Below, in pieces: positions 29,301 through 40,974 of a stretch of DNA of 64,000 nt. The DNA comes from Tomocerus qinae. Lineage: Eukaryota > Arthropoda > Collembola > Entomobryomorpha > Tomoceridae. The stretch is taken from positions 8,742,001 to 8,806,000 of the forward strand of contig CM034548.1 of NCBI GenBank assembly GCA_020055645.1, written 5' to 3'. How positions within the stretch are numbered: position 1 is the first letter of the stretch; each line of letters opens with the position of its first letter. The notes under the pieces are model-generated. The model had not been told where the DNA came from, made no database searches, and saw nothing but the letters and a program-made list of their open reading frames with translations. Position numbers and translations under genes: made by a program.

Positions 29301-32300
29301 TTGGACACACTGATATGGAACCCTCGAGGTATGTTTCAACACCGAAAGACCCAGGTGGCGACAAAAGGCTTAGAACATCTTTCGGGGATTCACTTTCTGT
29401 GTTATGTAGAAGCTAAAACACAGAAATGGAACTCTCGAGTAATGTTTGAACACCGAAATACCCAGGTGGCGACAAAAGGCTTAGAATATTTTTTCGGGGT
29501 TCCTTTTATGCGATATGTTCAAGTTTAAAGATGCAGACAAGGAACTCTCGAAGTTTGTCTTTATACGGAAAGAAAAGGGTGGCGACAAAGGATTTTGAAT
29601 ATTATTCGGGGGTTCCTTTACTGCGATATGTACAAGCTAAAATACGCAGACAAGGAACCCTTGAAGTATGTATTCATACGGAAAGAGCAGGTGGCAACAT
29701 AACACTTAGAATATAGTTCGGAGATTCACTTTCTGTGTATGTAGAAGCTAAAAGACAGAAATGGAACTCTCGAGTAATGTTTTATCACCGATATACCCAG
29801 GTTGCGATAAAAGGCTTAGAATATCTTTCGGGGGTTCATTGCCAGCGATATACACGCTAAAATACACAGACAAGGAGCCCCGATAAATGTGTTTACACCG
29901 AAAGAGCCTGGTGGCGACAAAAGACTTAGAATATATTTAGGGAGTTCATTTTCCGTGTTGTGTAGAAAATTGGACACACTGATATGGAACCCTCGCGGTA
30001 TGTTTCAACACCGAAAGACCCAGGTGGCGACAAAAGGCTTAGAACATCTTTCGGGGGTTCCTTTTCTGCGATATGTACAAGTTTCAACAAGCAGACAAGG
30101 AGCCCTCGAAGTTTGTCTTTATACGGAAAGAGCAGGGTGTCGACAAAAGACTTAGAATATTATTCAGGGGTTCCTTTACTGCGATATGTACAAGTTTAAA
30201 GATGCAGACAAGGAACTCTCGAAGTTTGTCTTTATACGGAAAGAGCAGGGTGTCGACAAAAGACTTAGAATATTATTCGGGGGTTCCTTTACTGCGATAT
30301 GTACAAGCTAAAATACGCAGACAAGGAGCCCCCGATGTATGTGTTCACACAGAAAGAGCTGGGTGGCGACAAAAGACTTAGAATATAGTTCGGGGATTCA
30401 CTTTCTATGTTATGTAGAAGCTAAAACACAGAAATGGAACTCTCGAGTAATGTTTGAACACCAAAATACCCAGGTGGCGACAAAAGGCTTAGAATATTTT
30501 TTCGGGGTTCCTTTTATGCGATATGTTCAAGTTTAAAGATGCAGACAAGGAACTCTCGAAGTTTGTCTTTATACGGAAAGAGCAGGGTGGCGACAAAGGA
30601 TTTTGAATATTATTCGGGGGTTCCTTTACTGCGATATGTACAAGCTAAAATACGCAGACAAGGAGCCCCCGATGTATGTGTTCACACCGAAAGAGCAGGG
30701 TGGCGACAAAAGACTTAGAATATAGTTCGGGGATTCACTTTCTGAGTGATTTAGAAGCTAAAACACAGAAATGGAACTCTCGAGTAATGTTTTAACACCG
30801 ATATACCCAGGTTGCGACAAAAGGCTTAGAATATCTTTCGGGGTTCATTGCCAGCGATATACACGCTAAAATACACAGACAAGGAGCCCCCGATTAATGT
30901 GTACACACCGAAAGAGCCGGGTGGCGACAAACGACTTAGAATATATTTAGGGAGTTCTTTTTCTGTGTTGTGTAGAAAATACGACACACTGATATGGAAC
31001 CCTCGAGCTATGTTTCAACACCGAAAGAAATAGGTGGCGACAAAAGGCTTAGAATATTTTTCGGGGGTTCATTGCCAGCGATATACACGCTAAAATACAC
31101 AGACAAGGATACCCCGATAAATGTGTTTACACCGAAAGAGCCTGGATGCGACAAAAGACTTTGAATATATTTAGGGAGTTCATTTTCTGTGTTGTGTAGA
31201 AAATTGGACACACTGATATAGAACCCTCGAGGTATGTTTCAACACCGAAAGACCCAGGTTGCGAAAAAAGGCTTAGAACATCTTTCGGGGATTCACTTTT
31301 TGTGTTATGTAGAAGCTAAAACACAGAAATGGAACTCTCGAGTAATGTTTGAACACCGATATAACAAGGTTGCGACAAAAGGCTTAGAATATCTTTCGGA
31401 GTTCATTGCCAGCGATATACACGCTAAAATACACAGACAAGGAGCCCCCGATAAATGTGTACACACCGAAAGAGCCGGGTGGCGACAAACGACTTAGAAT
31501 ATATTTAGGGAGTTCCTTTTCTGTGTTGTGTAGAAAATACGACACACTGATATGGAACCCTCGAGCTATGTTTCAACACCGAAAGACCTAGGTGGCGACA
31601 AAAGGCTTAGAATATTTTTCGGGGTTCCCTTTCTGCGATATGTACAAGTTTCAACAAGCAGACAAAGAGCCATCAAAGTATGCGTTGATACGGAAAGAGA
31701 AGAGTGGCGACAAAAGGCTTAGAATATAGTTCGGGGACTCGCTTTCTGTGTTGTGTAGAAAATACGACACACTTATATGGAACCCTCGAGTTATGTTTCA
31801 ACACCGAAAGAAATAGGTAGCGACAAAAGGCTTAGAATATCTTTCGGGGTTTCCTTTTCTGCGGTATGTACAAGTTTAAAAAAGCAGACAAGGAACATTT
31901 GAAGTATGTATTCATACGGAAAGAGCAGGTGGGAACATAATACTTAGAATACAGTTCGGAGATTCACTTTCTGTGTATGTAGAAGCTAAAAGACAGAAAT
32001 GGAACTCTCGAGTCATGTTTTAACACCAATATACCCAGGTGGCGAAAAAAGGCTTAGAATATCTTTCGGGGGTTCATTGCCAGCGATATACACGCTAAAA
32101 TACACAGACAAGGAGCCCCCGATAAATGTGTTTACACCGAAAGAGCCTGGTGGCGACAAAAGACTTAGAATATATTTAGGGAGTTCATTTTCTGTGTAGT
32201 GTAGAAAATTGGACACACTGATATGGAACCCTCGAGCTATGTTTCAACACCGAAAGACCCAGGTGGCGAAAAAAGGCTTAGAATATCTTTCGGGGGTTCA

Positions 32301-33050
32301 TTGCCAGCGATATACACGCTAAAATACACAGACAAGGAGCCCCCGATAAATGTGTTTACACCGAAAGAGCCTGGTGGCGACAAAAGACTTAGAATATATT
32401 TAGGGAGTTCATTTTCTGTGTAGTGTAGAAAATTAGACACACTGATATGGAACCCTCGAGGTATGTTTCAACACCGAAAGACCCAGGTGGCGACAAAAGG
32501 CTTAGAACATCTTTCGGGGGTTCCTTTTCTGCGATATGTACAAGTTTCAACAAGCAGACAAGGAGCCCTCGAAGTTTGTCTTTATACGGAAAGAGCAGGG
32601 TGGCGACAAAGGATTTTGAATATTATTCGGGGGTTCCTTTACTGCGATATGTACAAGCTAAAATACGCAGACAAGGAGCCCCCGATGTATGTGTTCACAC
32701 CGAAAGAGCAGTGTGGCGACAAAAGACTTAGAATATAGTTCGGGGATTCACTTTCTGTGTTATTTAGAAGCTAAAAAAAAGAAATGGAACCCTCGAGTAA
32801 TGTTTTAACACCGATATACCCAGGTTGCGACAAAAGGCTTAGAATATCTTTCGGGGGTTCATTGCCAGCGATATACACGCTAAAATACACAGACAAGGAT
32901 ACCCCTTTAAATGTGTTTATACCGAAAGAGCCTGGATGCGACAAAAGACTTAGAATATATTTAGGGAGTTCATTTTCTGTGTTGTGTAGAAAATTGGACA
33001 CACTGATATGGAACCCTCGAGGTATGTTTCAACACCGAAAGGCCTAGGTG
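17400..33050 (+). repeat. Super-unit copy 2 of the satellite (~16-17 kb)
   Basis: This is the near-identical partner of the block at about 450-17,250. The conceptual translations of the repeated stretches are mostly letter-for-letter the same in the two blocks, including rare private variants such as the monomer with an amino-acid reading RIHLGSS (3,201 and 20,331). Relative to copy 1 it has gained a dimer near 20 kb, lost about four monomers corresponding to 3,800-4,250, and lost one 1,233-bp block. It has also gained about three monomers near 27.5 kb, unless copy 1 lost them. Beyond about 33,050 the correspondence with copy 1 stops. Confidence 0.8.
26190..31998 (+). repeat. 2.9-kb higher-order repeat pair in super-unit copy 2
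   Basis: Two successive units of 2,901 and 2,908 bp start at 26,190 and 29,091. They match the pair at 10,744 and 13,315, except that the first unit here keeps the three monomers missing from 10,744-13,314. Confidence 0.85.
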
Positions 33051-36000
33051 GCGACAAAAGGCTTAGAACATCTTTCGGGGATTCACTTTTTGTGTTATGT
33101 AGAAGCTAAAACACAGAAATGGAACTCTCGAGTAATGTTTGAACACCGAAATACCCAGGTGGCGACAAATGGCTTAGAATATTTTTTCGGGGTTCCTTTT
33201 ATGCGATATGTTCAAGTTTAAAGATGCAGACAAGGAACTCTCGAAGTTTGTCTTTATACGGAAAGAGCAGGGTGGCGACAAAGGATTTTGAATATTATTC
33301 GGGGGTTCCTTTACTGCGATATGTACAAGCTAAAATACGCAGACAAGGAACCCTTGAAGTATGTATTCATACGGAAAGAGCAGGTGGCAACATAACACTT
33401 AGAATATTGTTCGGAGATTCACTTTCTGTGTATGTAGAAGCTAAAAGACAGAAATGGAACTCTCGAGTAATGTTTTAACACCGATATACCCAGGTTGCGA
33501 CAAAAGGCTTAGAATATCTTTCGGGGGTTCATTGCCAGCGATATACACGCTAAAATACACAGACAAGGAGCCCCGATAAATGTGTTTACACCGAAAGAGC
33601 CTGGTGGCGACAAAAGACTTAGAATATATTTAGGGAGTTCATTTTCCGTGTTGTGTAGAAAATTGGACACACTGATATGGAACCCTCGCGGTATGTTTCA
33701 ACACCGAAAGACCCAGGTGGCGACAAAAGGCTTAGAACATCTTTCGGGGGTTCCTTTTCTGCGATATGTACAAGTTTCAACAAGCAGACAAGGAGCCCTC
33801 GAAGTTTGTCTTTATACGGAAAGAGCAGGGTGGCGACAAAAGACTTAGAATATTATTCGGGGGTTCCTTTACTGCGATATGTACAAGTTTAAAGATGCAG
33901 ACAAGGAGCCCCCGATGTATGTGTTCACACCGAAAGAGCTGGGTGGCGACAAAAGACTTAGAATATAGTTCGGGGATTCACTTTCTATGTTATGTAGAAG
34001 CTAAAACACAGAAATGGAACTCTCGAGTAATGTTTGAACACCAAAATACCCAGGTGGCGACAAAAGGCTTAGAATATTTTTTCGGGGTTCCTTTTATGCG
34101 ATATGTTCAAGTTTAAAGATGCAGACAAGGAACTCTCGAAGTTTGTCTTTATACGGAAAGAGCAGGGTGGCGACAAAGGATTTTGAATATTATTCGGGGG
34201 TTCCTTTACTGCGATATGTACAAGTTTCAACAAGCAGACAAGGAGCCCTCGAAGTTTGTCTTTATACGGAAAGAGCAGGGTGGCGACAAAGGATTTTGAA
34301 TATTATTCGGGGGTTCCTTTACTGCGATATGTACAAGCTAAAATACGCAGACAAGGAGCCCCCGATGTATGTGTTCACACCGAAAGAGCAGGGTGGCGAC
34401 AAAAGACTTAGAATATAGTTCGGGGATTCACTTTCTGTGTTATGTAGAAGCTAAAAGACAGAAATGGAACTCTCGAGTAATGTTTTAACACCGATATACC
34501 CAGGTGGCGACAAAAGGCTTAGAATATCTTTCGAGGGTTCATTGCCAGCGATATACACGCTAAAATACACAGACAAGGAGCCCCCGATAAATGTGTTTAC
34601 ACCGAAAGAGCCTGGTGGCGAAAAAAGACTTAGAATATATTTAGGGAGTTCATTTTCTGTGTTGTGTAGAAAATTGGACACATTGATATGGAACCCTCAA
34701 GGTATGTTTCAACACCGAAAGACCCAGGTGGCGACAAAAGGCTTAGAACATCTTTCGGGGATTCACTTTCTGTGTTATGTAGAAGCTAAAACACAGAAAT
34801 GGAACTCTCGAGTAATGTTTGAACACCGAAATACCCAGGTGGCGACAAAAGGCTTAGAATATTTTTTCGGGGTTCCTTTTATGCGATATGTTCAAGTTTA
34901 AAGATGCAGACAAGGAACTCTCGAAGTTTGTCTTTATACGGAAAGAGCAGGGTGGCGACAAAGGATTTTGAATATTATTCGGGGGTTCCTTTACTGCGAT
35001 ATGTACAAGCTAAAATACGCAGACAAGGAGCCCCCGATGTATGTGTTCACACCGAAAGAGCAGGGTGGCGACAAAAGACTTAGAATATAGTTCGGAGATT
35101 CACTTTCTGTGTTATGTAGAAGCTTAAAGACAGAAATGGAACTCTCGAGTAATGTTTTAACACCGATATACCCAGGTGGCGACAAAAGGCTTAGAATATC
35201 TTTCGGGGGTTCATTGCCAGCGATATACACGCTAATATACGCAGACAAGAAGCCCCCGATTTATGTGTTCACTCCGAAACAGCCAGGTGGCGACAAAAGA
35301 CTTAGAATATATTTAGGGAGTTCATTTTCCGTGTTGTGTAGAAAATTGGACACACTGATATGGAACCCTCGAGGTATGTTTCAACACCGAAAGACCCAGG
35401 TGGCGACAAAAGGTTTAGAACATCTTTCGGGGGTTCCTTTTCTGCGATATGTACAAGTTTCAACAAGCAGACAAGGAGCCCTCGAAGTTTGTCTTTATAC
35501 GGAAAGAGCAGGGTGGCGACAAAAGATTTTGAATATTATTCGGGGGTTCCGTTACTGCGATATGTACAAGCTAAAATACGCAGACATGGAGCCCCCGATG
35601 TATGTGTTCACACCGAAAGAGCAGGGTGGCGACAAAAGACTTAGAATATAGTTCGGGGATTCACTTTTTGTGTTATGTAGAAGCTAAAACACAGAAATGG
35701 AACTCTCGAGTAATGTTTGAACACCGAAATACCCAGGTGGCGACAAAAGGCTTAGAATATTTTTTTGGGGTTCCTTTTATGCGAAATGTTCAAGTTTAAA
35801 GATGCAGACAAGGAACTCTCGAAGTTTGTCTTTATACGGAAAGAGCAGGGTGGCGACAAAGGATTTTGAATATTATTCGGGGGTTCCTTTACTGCGATAT
35901 GTACAAGCTAAAATACGCAGACAAGGAGCCCCCGATGTATGTGTTCACACCGAAAGAGCAGGGTGGCGACAAAAGACTTAGAATATAGTTCGGGGATTCA

Positions 36001-36289
36001 CTTTCTGTGTTATGTAGAAGCTAAAAGACAGAAATGGAACTCTCGAGTAATGTTTTAACACCGATATACCCAGGTGGCGACGAAAGGCTTAGAATATCTT
36101 TCGGGGGTTCATTGCCAGCGATATACACGCTAATATACGCAGACGAGGAGCCCCCGATTAATGTGTTCACACCGAAACAGCCATGTGGCGGCAAAAGACT
36201 TAGAATATATTTAGGGAGTTCCTTTTCTTTGTTGTGTAAAAGATACGACACGCACTGATAAGGAACCCTCGATCTATGTTTTAACACCG

Positions 36290-37590
36290 AAATACCTAGG
36301 TGGCGACAAAAGGCTTAGAATATCTTTCGGGGGTTCCTTTTCTGCAATATGTACAAGCTAAAATACGCAGACAAGGAGCCCCCGATATTTGTGTTCACAC
36401 ATATTTTTGGGGTTCCTTTTCTGTGTTATTTAGAAGCTAAGACACAAAAATGGAACCCTCGAGTTATGTTTTAACACCGAAGGACCCAGGTGGCTAGAAA
36501 AGGCGTAGAATGTCTTTTAGGGGATTGTTTCTGTGATATATACAAGCTAAAAGACGCAGAGAAAGAGCCCCCGTAGATTGTGTTCACACTGAAAGAGCAG
36601 TGTGGCGACAAAAGACTTAAAATATATTTAGGGGGTTCCTTTTCTGTGTTGTGTAGAAAATACGACACACTGATATGGAAGCCCCGAGGTATGTTTCAAC
36701 ACCGAAAGACCCAGGTGGCGACAAAAGGCTTAGAACATCTTTCGGGGGTTCCTTTTCTGCGATATGTACAAGTTTCAACAAGCAGACAAGGAGCCCTCGA
36801 AGTATGTGTTCATACGGAAAGAGCAAATTGGCGACAAAAGACTTAGAATATAGTTCGGGGATTCGCTTTCTGTGTTGTGTTGAAGATACGACACACTGAT
36901 ATGGAACCCTCGAGCAATGTTTTAACACCGAAATACCCAGGTGGCGACAAAAGGCTTAGAATATCTTTCGGGGGTTCCTTTTCTGCGATATGTACAAGTT
37001 TCAACAAGCAGACAAGGAGCCCTCGAAGTATGTGTTCATACGGAAAGAGCAGGGGGATTCACTTTCTGTGTTATGTTGAAGCTAAGAGACAGAAATGGAA
37101 CATCTCCAGTAATGTTTTAACACCGATATACCCAGGTGGCGACAAAAGGCTTAGAATATCTTTCGGGGGTTCATTGCTAGCGATATACACGCTAAAATAC
37201 GCAGACAAGGAGCCCCCGATGTATGTGTTCACACCGAAAGAGCAGGGTTGCGACAAAAGACTTTGAATATTATTTGGGGGTTCCTTTACTGCGATATGTA
37301 CAAGCTAAAATACGCAGACAAGGAGCCCCCGATGTTTGTGTTCACACCGAAAGAGCAGGGTTGCGCCAAAGACTTAGAATATATTTTGGGGGTTCCTTTT
37401 CTGTGTTGTAGTGATGAAGATACGACACACTGATATGGAACCCTCGAGCTATGTTTTAACACCGAAATATCCATGTGGCGACAAAAGACCCAGACAGCAG
37501 ACTTATAGTATATCTTTCGGGAAATTCCTTTTCTTTGTTGTGTCCCAGCTAAAAAATTCAGAAAAGACCCTTAAAAGTATACATTCTCCA
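36290..37590 (+). repeat. Degenerate right edge of the satellite array
   Basis: Monomers here differ from the interior consensus more than anywhere else. Examples are the truncated unit near 36,395-36,410, a fusion of two half-units near 37,050, and the last remnant at about 37,430-37,590 in which the conserved half has drifted. After about 37,590 no monomer-like sequence continues. Accumulated divergence at a satellite border is expected, because unequal exchange homogenises the middle and not the ends. Confidence 0.85.
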
Positions 37591-38975
37591 TAAAAATAGA
37601 AACATCTCCAAATTTGGGTTTGTATAGGCGTAGGTATGGACGTTTTGAGATGCAATGGGTTTTACGGGCAGAAGCGACATTTTTTGCGTTTTAAGCGATT
37701 ATATCAAATTTTCAGCCTGTTTTCGACTTATTTAACCAAAAAAGACTAAACTTTTTCTCACCACGGGCGAATTCATTTAGTCGAAATTTCCATATTAAGT
37801 TTAAGTCTCCTAACCGAATCGTTTTGTATATGTGGGCCTAGGTCTTTATAAAGGTAGATTTTTGTTGATTTTGTGATTCTTGGAACGATGTTATTTGTAA
37901 ATGAGCTCTAAAAATCAACTTTGGGTTTTGAAAAGGTGTGTTAAGCCAGAGCACAATGGGCTTTATGAGCTTTTCCAAAAGATGAGAAGAGCCGTAGAAC
38001 GAGTACCTAGTAAAGTGTTAAGGAAATAAGCATAAGAAAAAAAAAGTCTGCTCCGGCACATTCAAAAGAAAATAGTTTCAAACTATTAGTGAAAAAAATA
38101 ACACAATAATTTTATTTACATATAAATCGTAATAAGTGTGTAATTAAATATATAGAGAGTGCACATTTTGTAAACTGGAGTTGGACATATACATACAATA
38201 CATAGTAACGATACATTCCCAATTGCATATATTTATTATATATATATTCATTGGCTAGTCACTCCAATGTACGTATTTGTTCAAATTATGTACAATGGAT
38301 TAATATTCTTACTAAGATAATGATGAACAATAATTGTTATGGAGTGCGTCATGAAACGAAAAACATTTTACCAAAATCTTTAAACAGTAATTCAACAACT
38401 TATTAACTGTAATCACACCGCATCGTTAGTTATTTGGCATAGGTATACATTTTACTTTTCGTTTGAACTTTCACTAGTAAATTATGGATATTTTGAGGTA
38501 CAAGGTGCACGTCTAACTAAGTTTTAGTCGTGTAGTAGTAAATATTTTAATTTTTAACATGTGTTAAAGATTTTAATCTTTCAATTAGGCAGAGGTATAG
38601 TCGGTACCGACCCGAACAATATTTTATTTTTTATATTAGGCTATTTGACGTAAAATGCCAGGTAACAAGAATACTTAGTCAATTGTGAAGTAGAAAGTTA
38701 ACTTAGAAACACAATTAAATTAAAACCCAGAAAATGCAAACTTAATTTCCAATTTGTCTGCACTTCATTACAGTCAACATTGAAAATAGCGATCGTCTTG
38801 GGTAGCTACAATTAAATAACTGAATTTATGTAAATAAGTTTGAGATTGTATTAACCAGGCTAATTAATGCATTCATGTTACCTGAAATTACATTTATTCT
38901 TGACATACGATTATTAATGTCATACTAGGTCGGCTACCTTAGCTATTGTTAGTTACACAAGGAATGTACACGGAA
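37591..38975. other. AT-rich sequence without a visible gene
   Basis: No long open frame, RNA gene or recognisable transposon could be seen. The first few hundred bases after the satellite have homopolymer-rich, unique-looking sequence. The rest is AT-rich intergenic DNA. Confidence 0.6.
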
Positions 38976-39236
38976 CAATCATTTCTATCAACAATGTTGC
39001 AGGAATGAATTGCAAATGACATTCATTTATGTCAGCAATGTTGGAGGAATGAATCGCAATCATTTATAATAACAATGTAGGAATGAATTACAATCATTTA
39101 TATTAACAATGTTGCAGGGATTAATTTCAATCATTTATACCAAGGACATTGTAGGAATGAAATACATTCATTTACATCAACAATGTTGTAGGAACGAATT
39201 GCAATTATTTATATCAACAATTTTTCAGGAATGACA
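38976..39236. repeat. Imperfect minisatellite, unit about 38-45 bp
   Basis: The phrase ATCAACAATGTTGCAGGAAT, followed by a variant of GAATTGCAATCATTTATA, recurs about six times with substitutions and small length changes. It is a short, degenerate tandem repeat unrelated to the 112-bp satellite. Confidence 0.85.
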
Positions 39237-39757
39237 AAAAGAATTTCCCTTACTTAATACATGAAACAACAATCAAATTTCTATAGTTACATATCAAAAT
39301 TTGCGCTGGTATGTCTTACTGGAATGTCTTCGTACTCAATTATTACTTTCTTACAGTTTTGTATTGGAAGTAAACCACAAAATGTAATTTTAATCTTTTG
39401 GTGGAATGGTAACTTAAACTGCTTCAAAATAATTTTACCTGTTGTAATACTACTATATTATTTTTGTACCGAATATATTTTTTCAGATAAGTAAAAGAAT
39501 TCCCCCATTTGTCTTCCTTATACTCTACATTACAACAATACTAAGTACTTTTCATACATGTGTATCATACATCAGTAAGTACAAAATTTCAGTGCATTAA
39601 TTCATAAGTATGATTGCGCTTACAAATTACTGGGCACTATTCCAAAAATGTATGAAGTATACAACTTTGGGTGAAGTGTCCCTACTAATGTTAAGCATAG
39701 GAAAGACTTAGGTACAGGCAGAACAACTACAACAATTTATAAATACTAAAACTACGA

Positions 39758-40055
39758 ATACAAATAGCTTGTATACTTATAGACACAACTATATTATACA
39801 AATAGCTTGTAATATTATAGGCACAACTATATTATACAAATAGTTTGTATACTTATAGGCACAACTGAATTAACGTTTTCCCTTATGTCCCCCAATGCAT
39901 ACCTTCATTTACTAATTACTAAATACTTACGAAGGCGTGCTTTGGGTTACATAAAAGTGAAAACATTAATTGTCATAATTGTACAAATAGTTTGTATACT
40001 TATAGTTACAACTATATATTATACAAATAGCTTGTGTAGTACACTCATAGACATA
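39758..40055. repeat. Second minisatellite, unit about 38 bp, in two clusters
   Basis: Units containing ACAAATAGCTTGTATACTTA followed by TAGGCACAACTATATTAT repeat three times at about 39,758-39,870 and about twice more at 39,983-40,055. Unrelated sequence of about 110 bp separates the clusters. Confidence 0.85.
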
Positions 40056-40974
40056 ACTTTTACATGTAACGATCCCTAACTATTTACATATAATATAGTT
40101 TGAATAGATCTTGCAATTTGAGATTCACCAGTAGAATTTCTTATAAGTTAAGTTCATTCATCTATTAATATTAATGTATATTATGCTATTAGAAAAATCA
40201 CTATTGCAATAATTTCGACAAAGTAGAGCTTTAGTAATGTCATTGAATGCGATACGATCAATCTCTTTAATCGGGTTGACGTTGGCGTAATTATATTTAG
40301 TACTGCGAATGTTAAGTTTATAAGTTAATCCGTTTTTTAGAAAAAATTATATAGTATACTGAATATACTTTAATACGATGTGGTAAATACTTACGAATTG
40401 CATTATCCGTTATTAATACCAAATTTGCACAGGGTAGTAGATTTTGTTGGCTACTTAAATTGTTAGCGCATATAATCCTCATGTCAACATCATAACGTGT
40501 TCTATGCGTTACAACGATAGTTTCTAGAAGTCCCTAAAATGCAGTATTTTCTAGTAGACATTATTAACTAGACACCGTGCATTTGTTTGCATTCCACCTG
40601 GAATCCTTAAAAGTATTTATTAGAATACCCTAAAGCTTAAGTAAATATCGATATAACGCTGAAGTGCGAATTGAAATTATAATAGTACGTATATTACTAT
40701 GTTGCCCTTACCTATGTACGGCATTACTAGTTTGAAAAATCTGTGCCTGTTATTATATCATGAAAATGATAGCCTGTGTTAACGAAACCAGATACATCTT
40801 TTTCAACACACTTTTCAGTTGTGAGAATCTCGGTTACTTCTGCCCAAGGACGTAAGAATCCAGTAACATAAGTCCTTTAGCTTACCAATAATTTTAAGAT
40901 TTAAAAAAGAGATAACTTTAGATGGAATGGAGACAAGCTTTTCTGTGAATGGCAGCCATCATACTTCTCATAAA
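40056..40974. other. 3' flank of the PH-actin gene
   Basis: AT-rich sequence downstream of the minus-strand stop at 40,975. No other coding signal was seen. It should contain the 3' untranslated region. Confidence 0.5.
40616..40621 (-). terminator. Possible AATAAA poly(A) signal for the PH-actin gene
   Basis: AATAAA reads on the minus strand about 354 bp past the stop codon. It is the first canonical hexamer I noticed in the right orientation, but such hexamers are common in AT-rich DNA. Confidence 0.25.

Larger units (their letters stand above)
1..37590 (+). repeat. Giant satellite array, ~112-bp monomer with nested higher-order repeats
   Basis: The same unit recurs at about 112 bp with no interruption by unrelated sequence, about 335 copies, all in one orientation. 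Each monomer carries a conserved half starting ACCGAAAGA, running through GTGGCGACAAAAGGCTTAGA and ending TCTTTCGGGGGTTC, then a variable half of about 61 bp. The variable halves fall into at least four classes: one with TTGCCAGCGATATACACGCT, one with TGTGTTGTGTAGAAAATTGG, one with TGCGATATGTACAAGTTTCA, and one with TATGTAGAAGCTAAAACACA. Adjacent monomers alternate, so the clearest short period is a 224-bp dimer (for example repeats at 4, 228 and 452). Most copies carry an XhoI-type CTCGAG. The array enters from the left edge, so its true length is unknown. Centromeric or pericentromeric satellite is the natural family-level reading, but no CENP-B box or kinetochore evidence is visible. Confidence 0.97.

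Noticed and set aside
1-37590. Dozens of repeated open frames of 60-180 codons on both strands of the array
   Set aside because: They recur with the monomer period, shift frame every unit, differ only as the repeat differs, and show no domain. They are by-products of a low-stop satellite.
1-37590. CRISPR-like layout of conserved and variable halves
   Set aside because: The variable halves are a few repeated classes and not unique spacers. There are no cas genes, and the rest of the window is animal DNA with introns.
1-37590. Hammerhead ribozyme in the satellite (CTGATA followed by CGAAA)
   Set aside because: The required CTGATGA core is not present, and the sequence between it and CGAAA does not form a proper stem II.
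1-37590. CENP-B box in the monomer
   Set aside because: No match to the essential TTCG....A..CGGG pattern was found on either strand of the consensus.
39261-40079. Short plus-strand open frames near 39.3 and 39.9 kb
   Set aside because: AT-rich, hydrophobic by composition, partly inside a minisatellite, and without splice or motif support.
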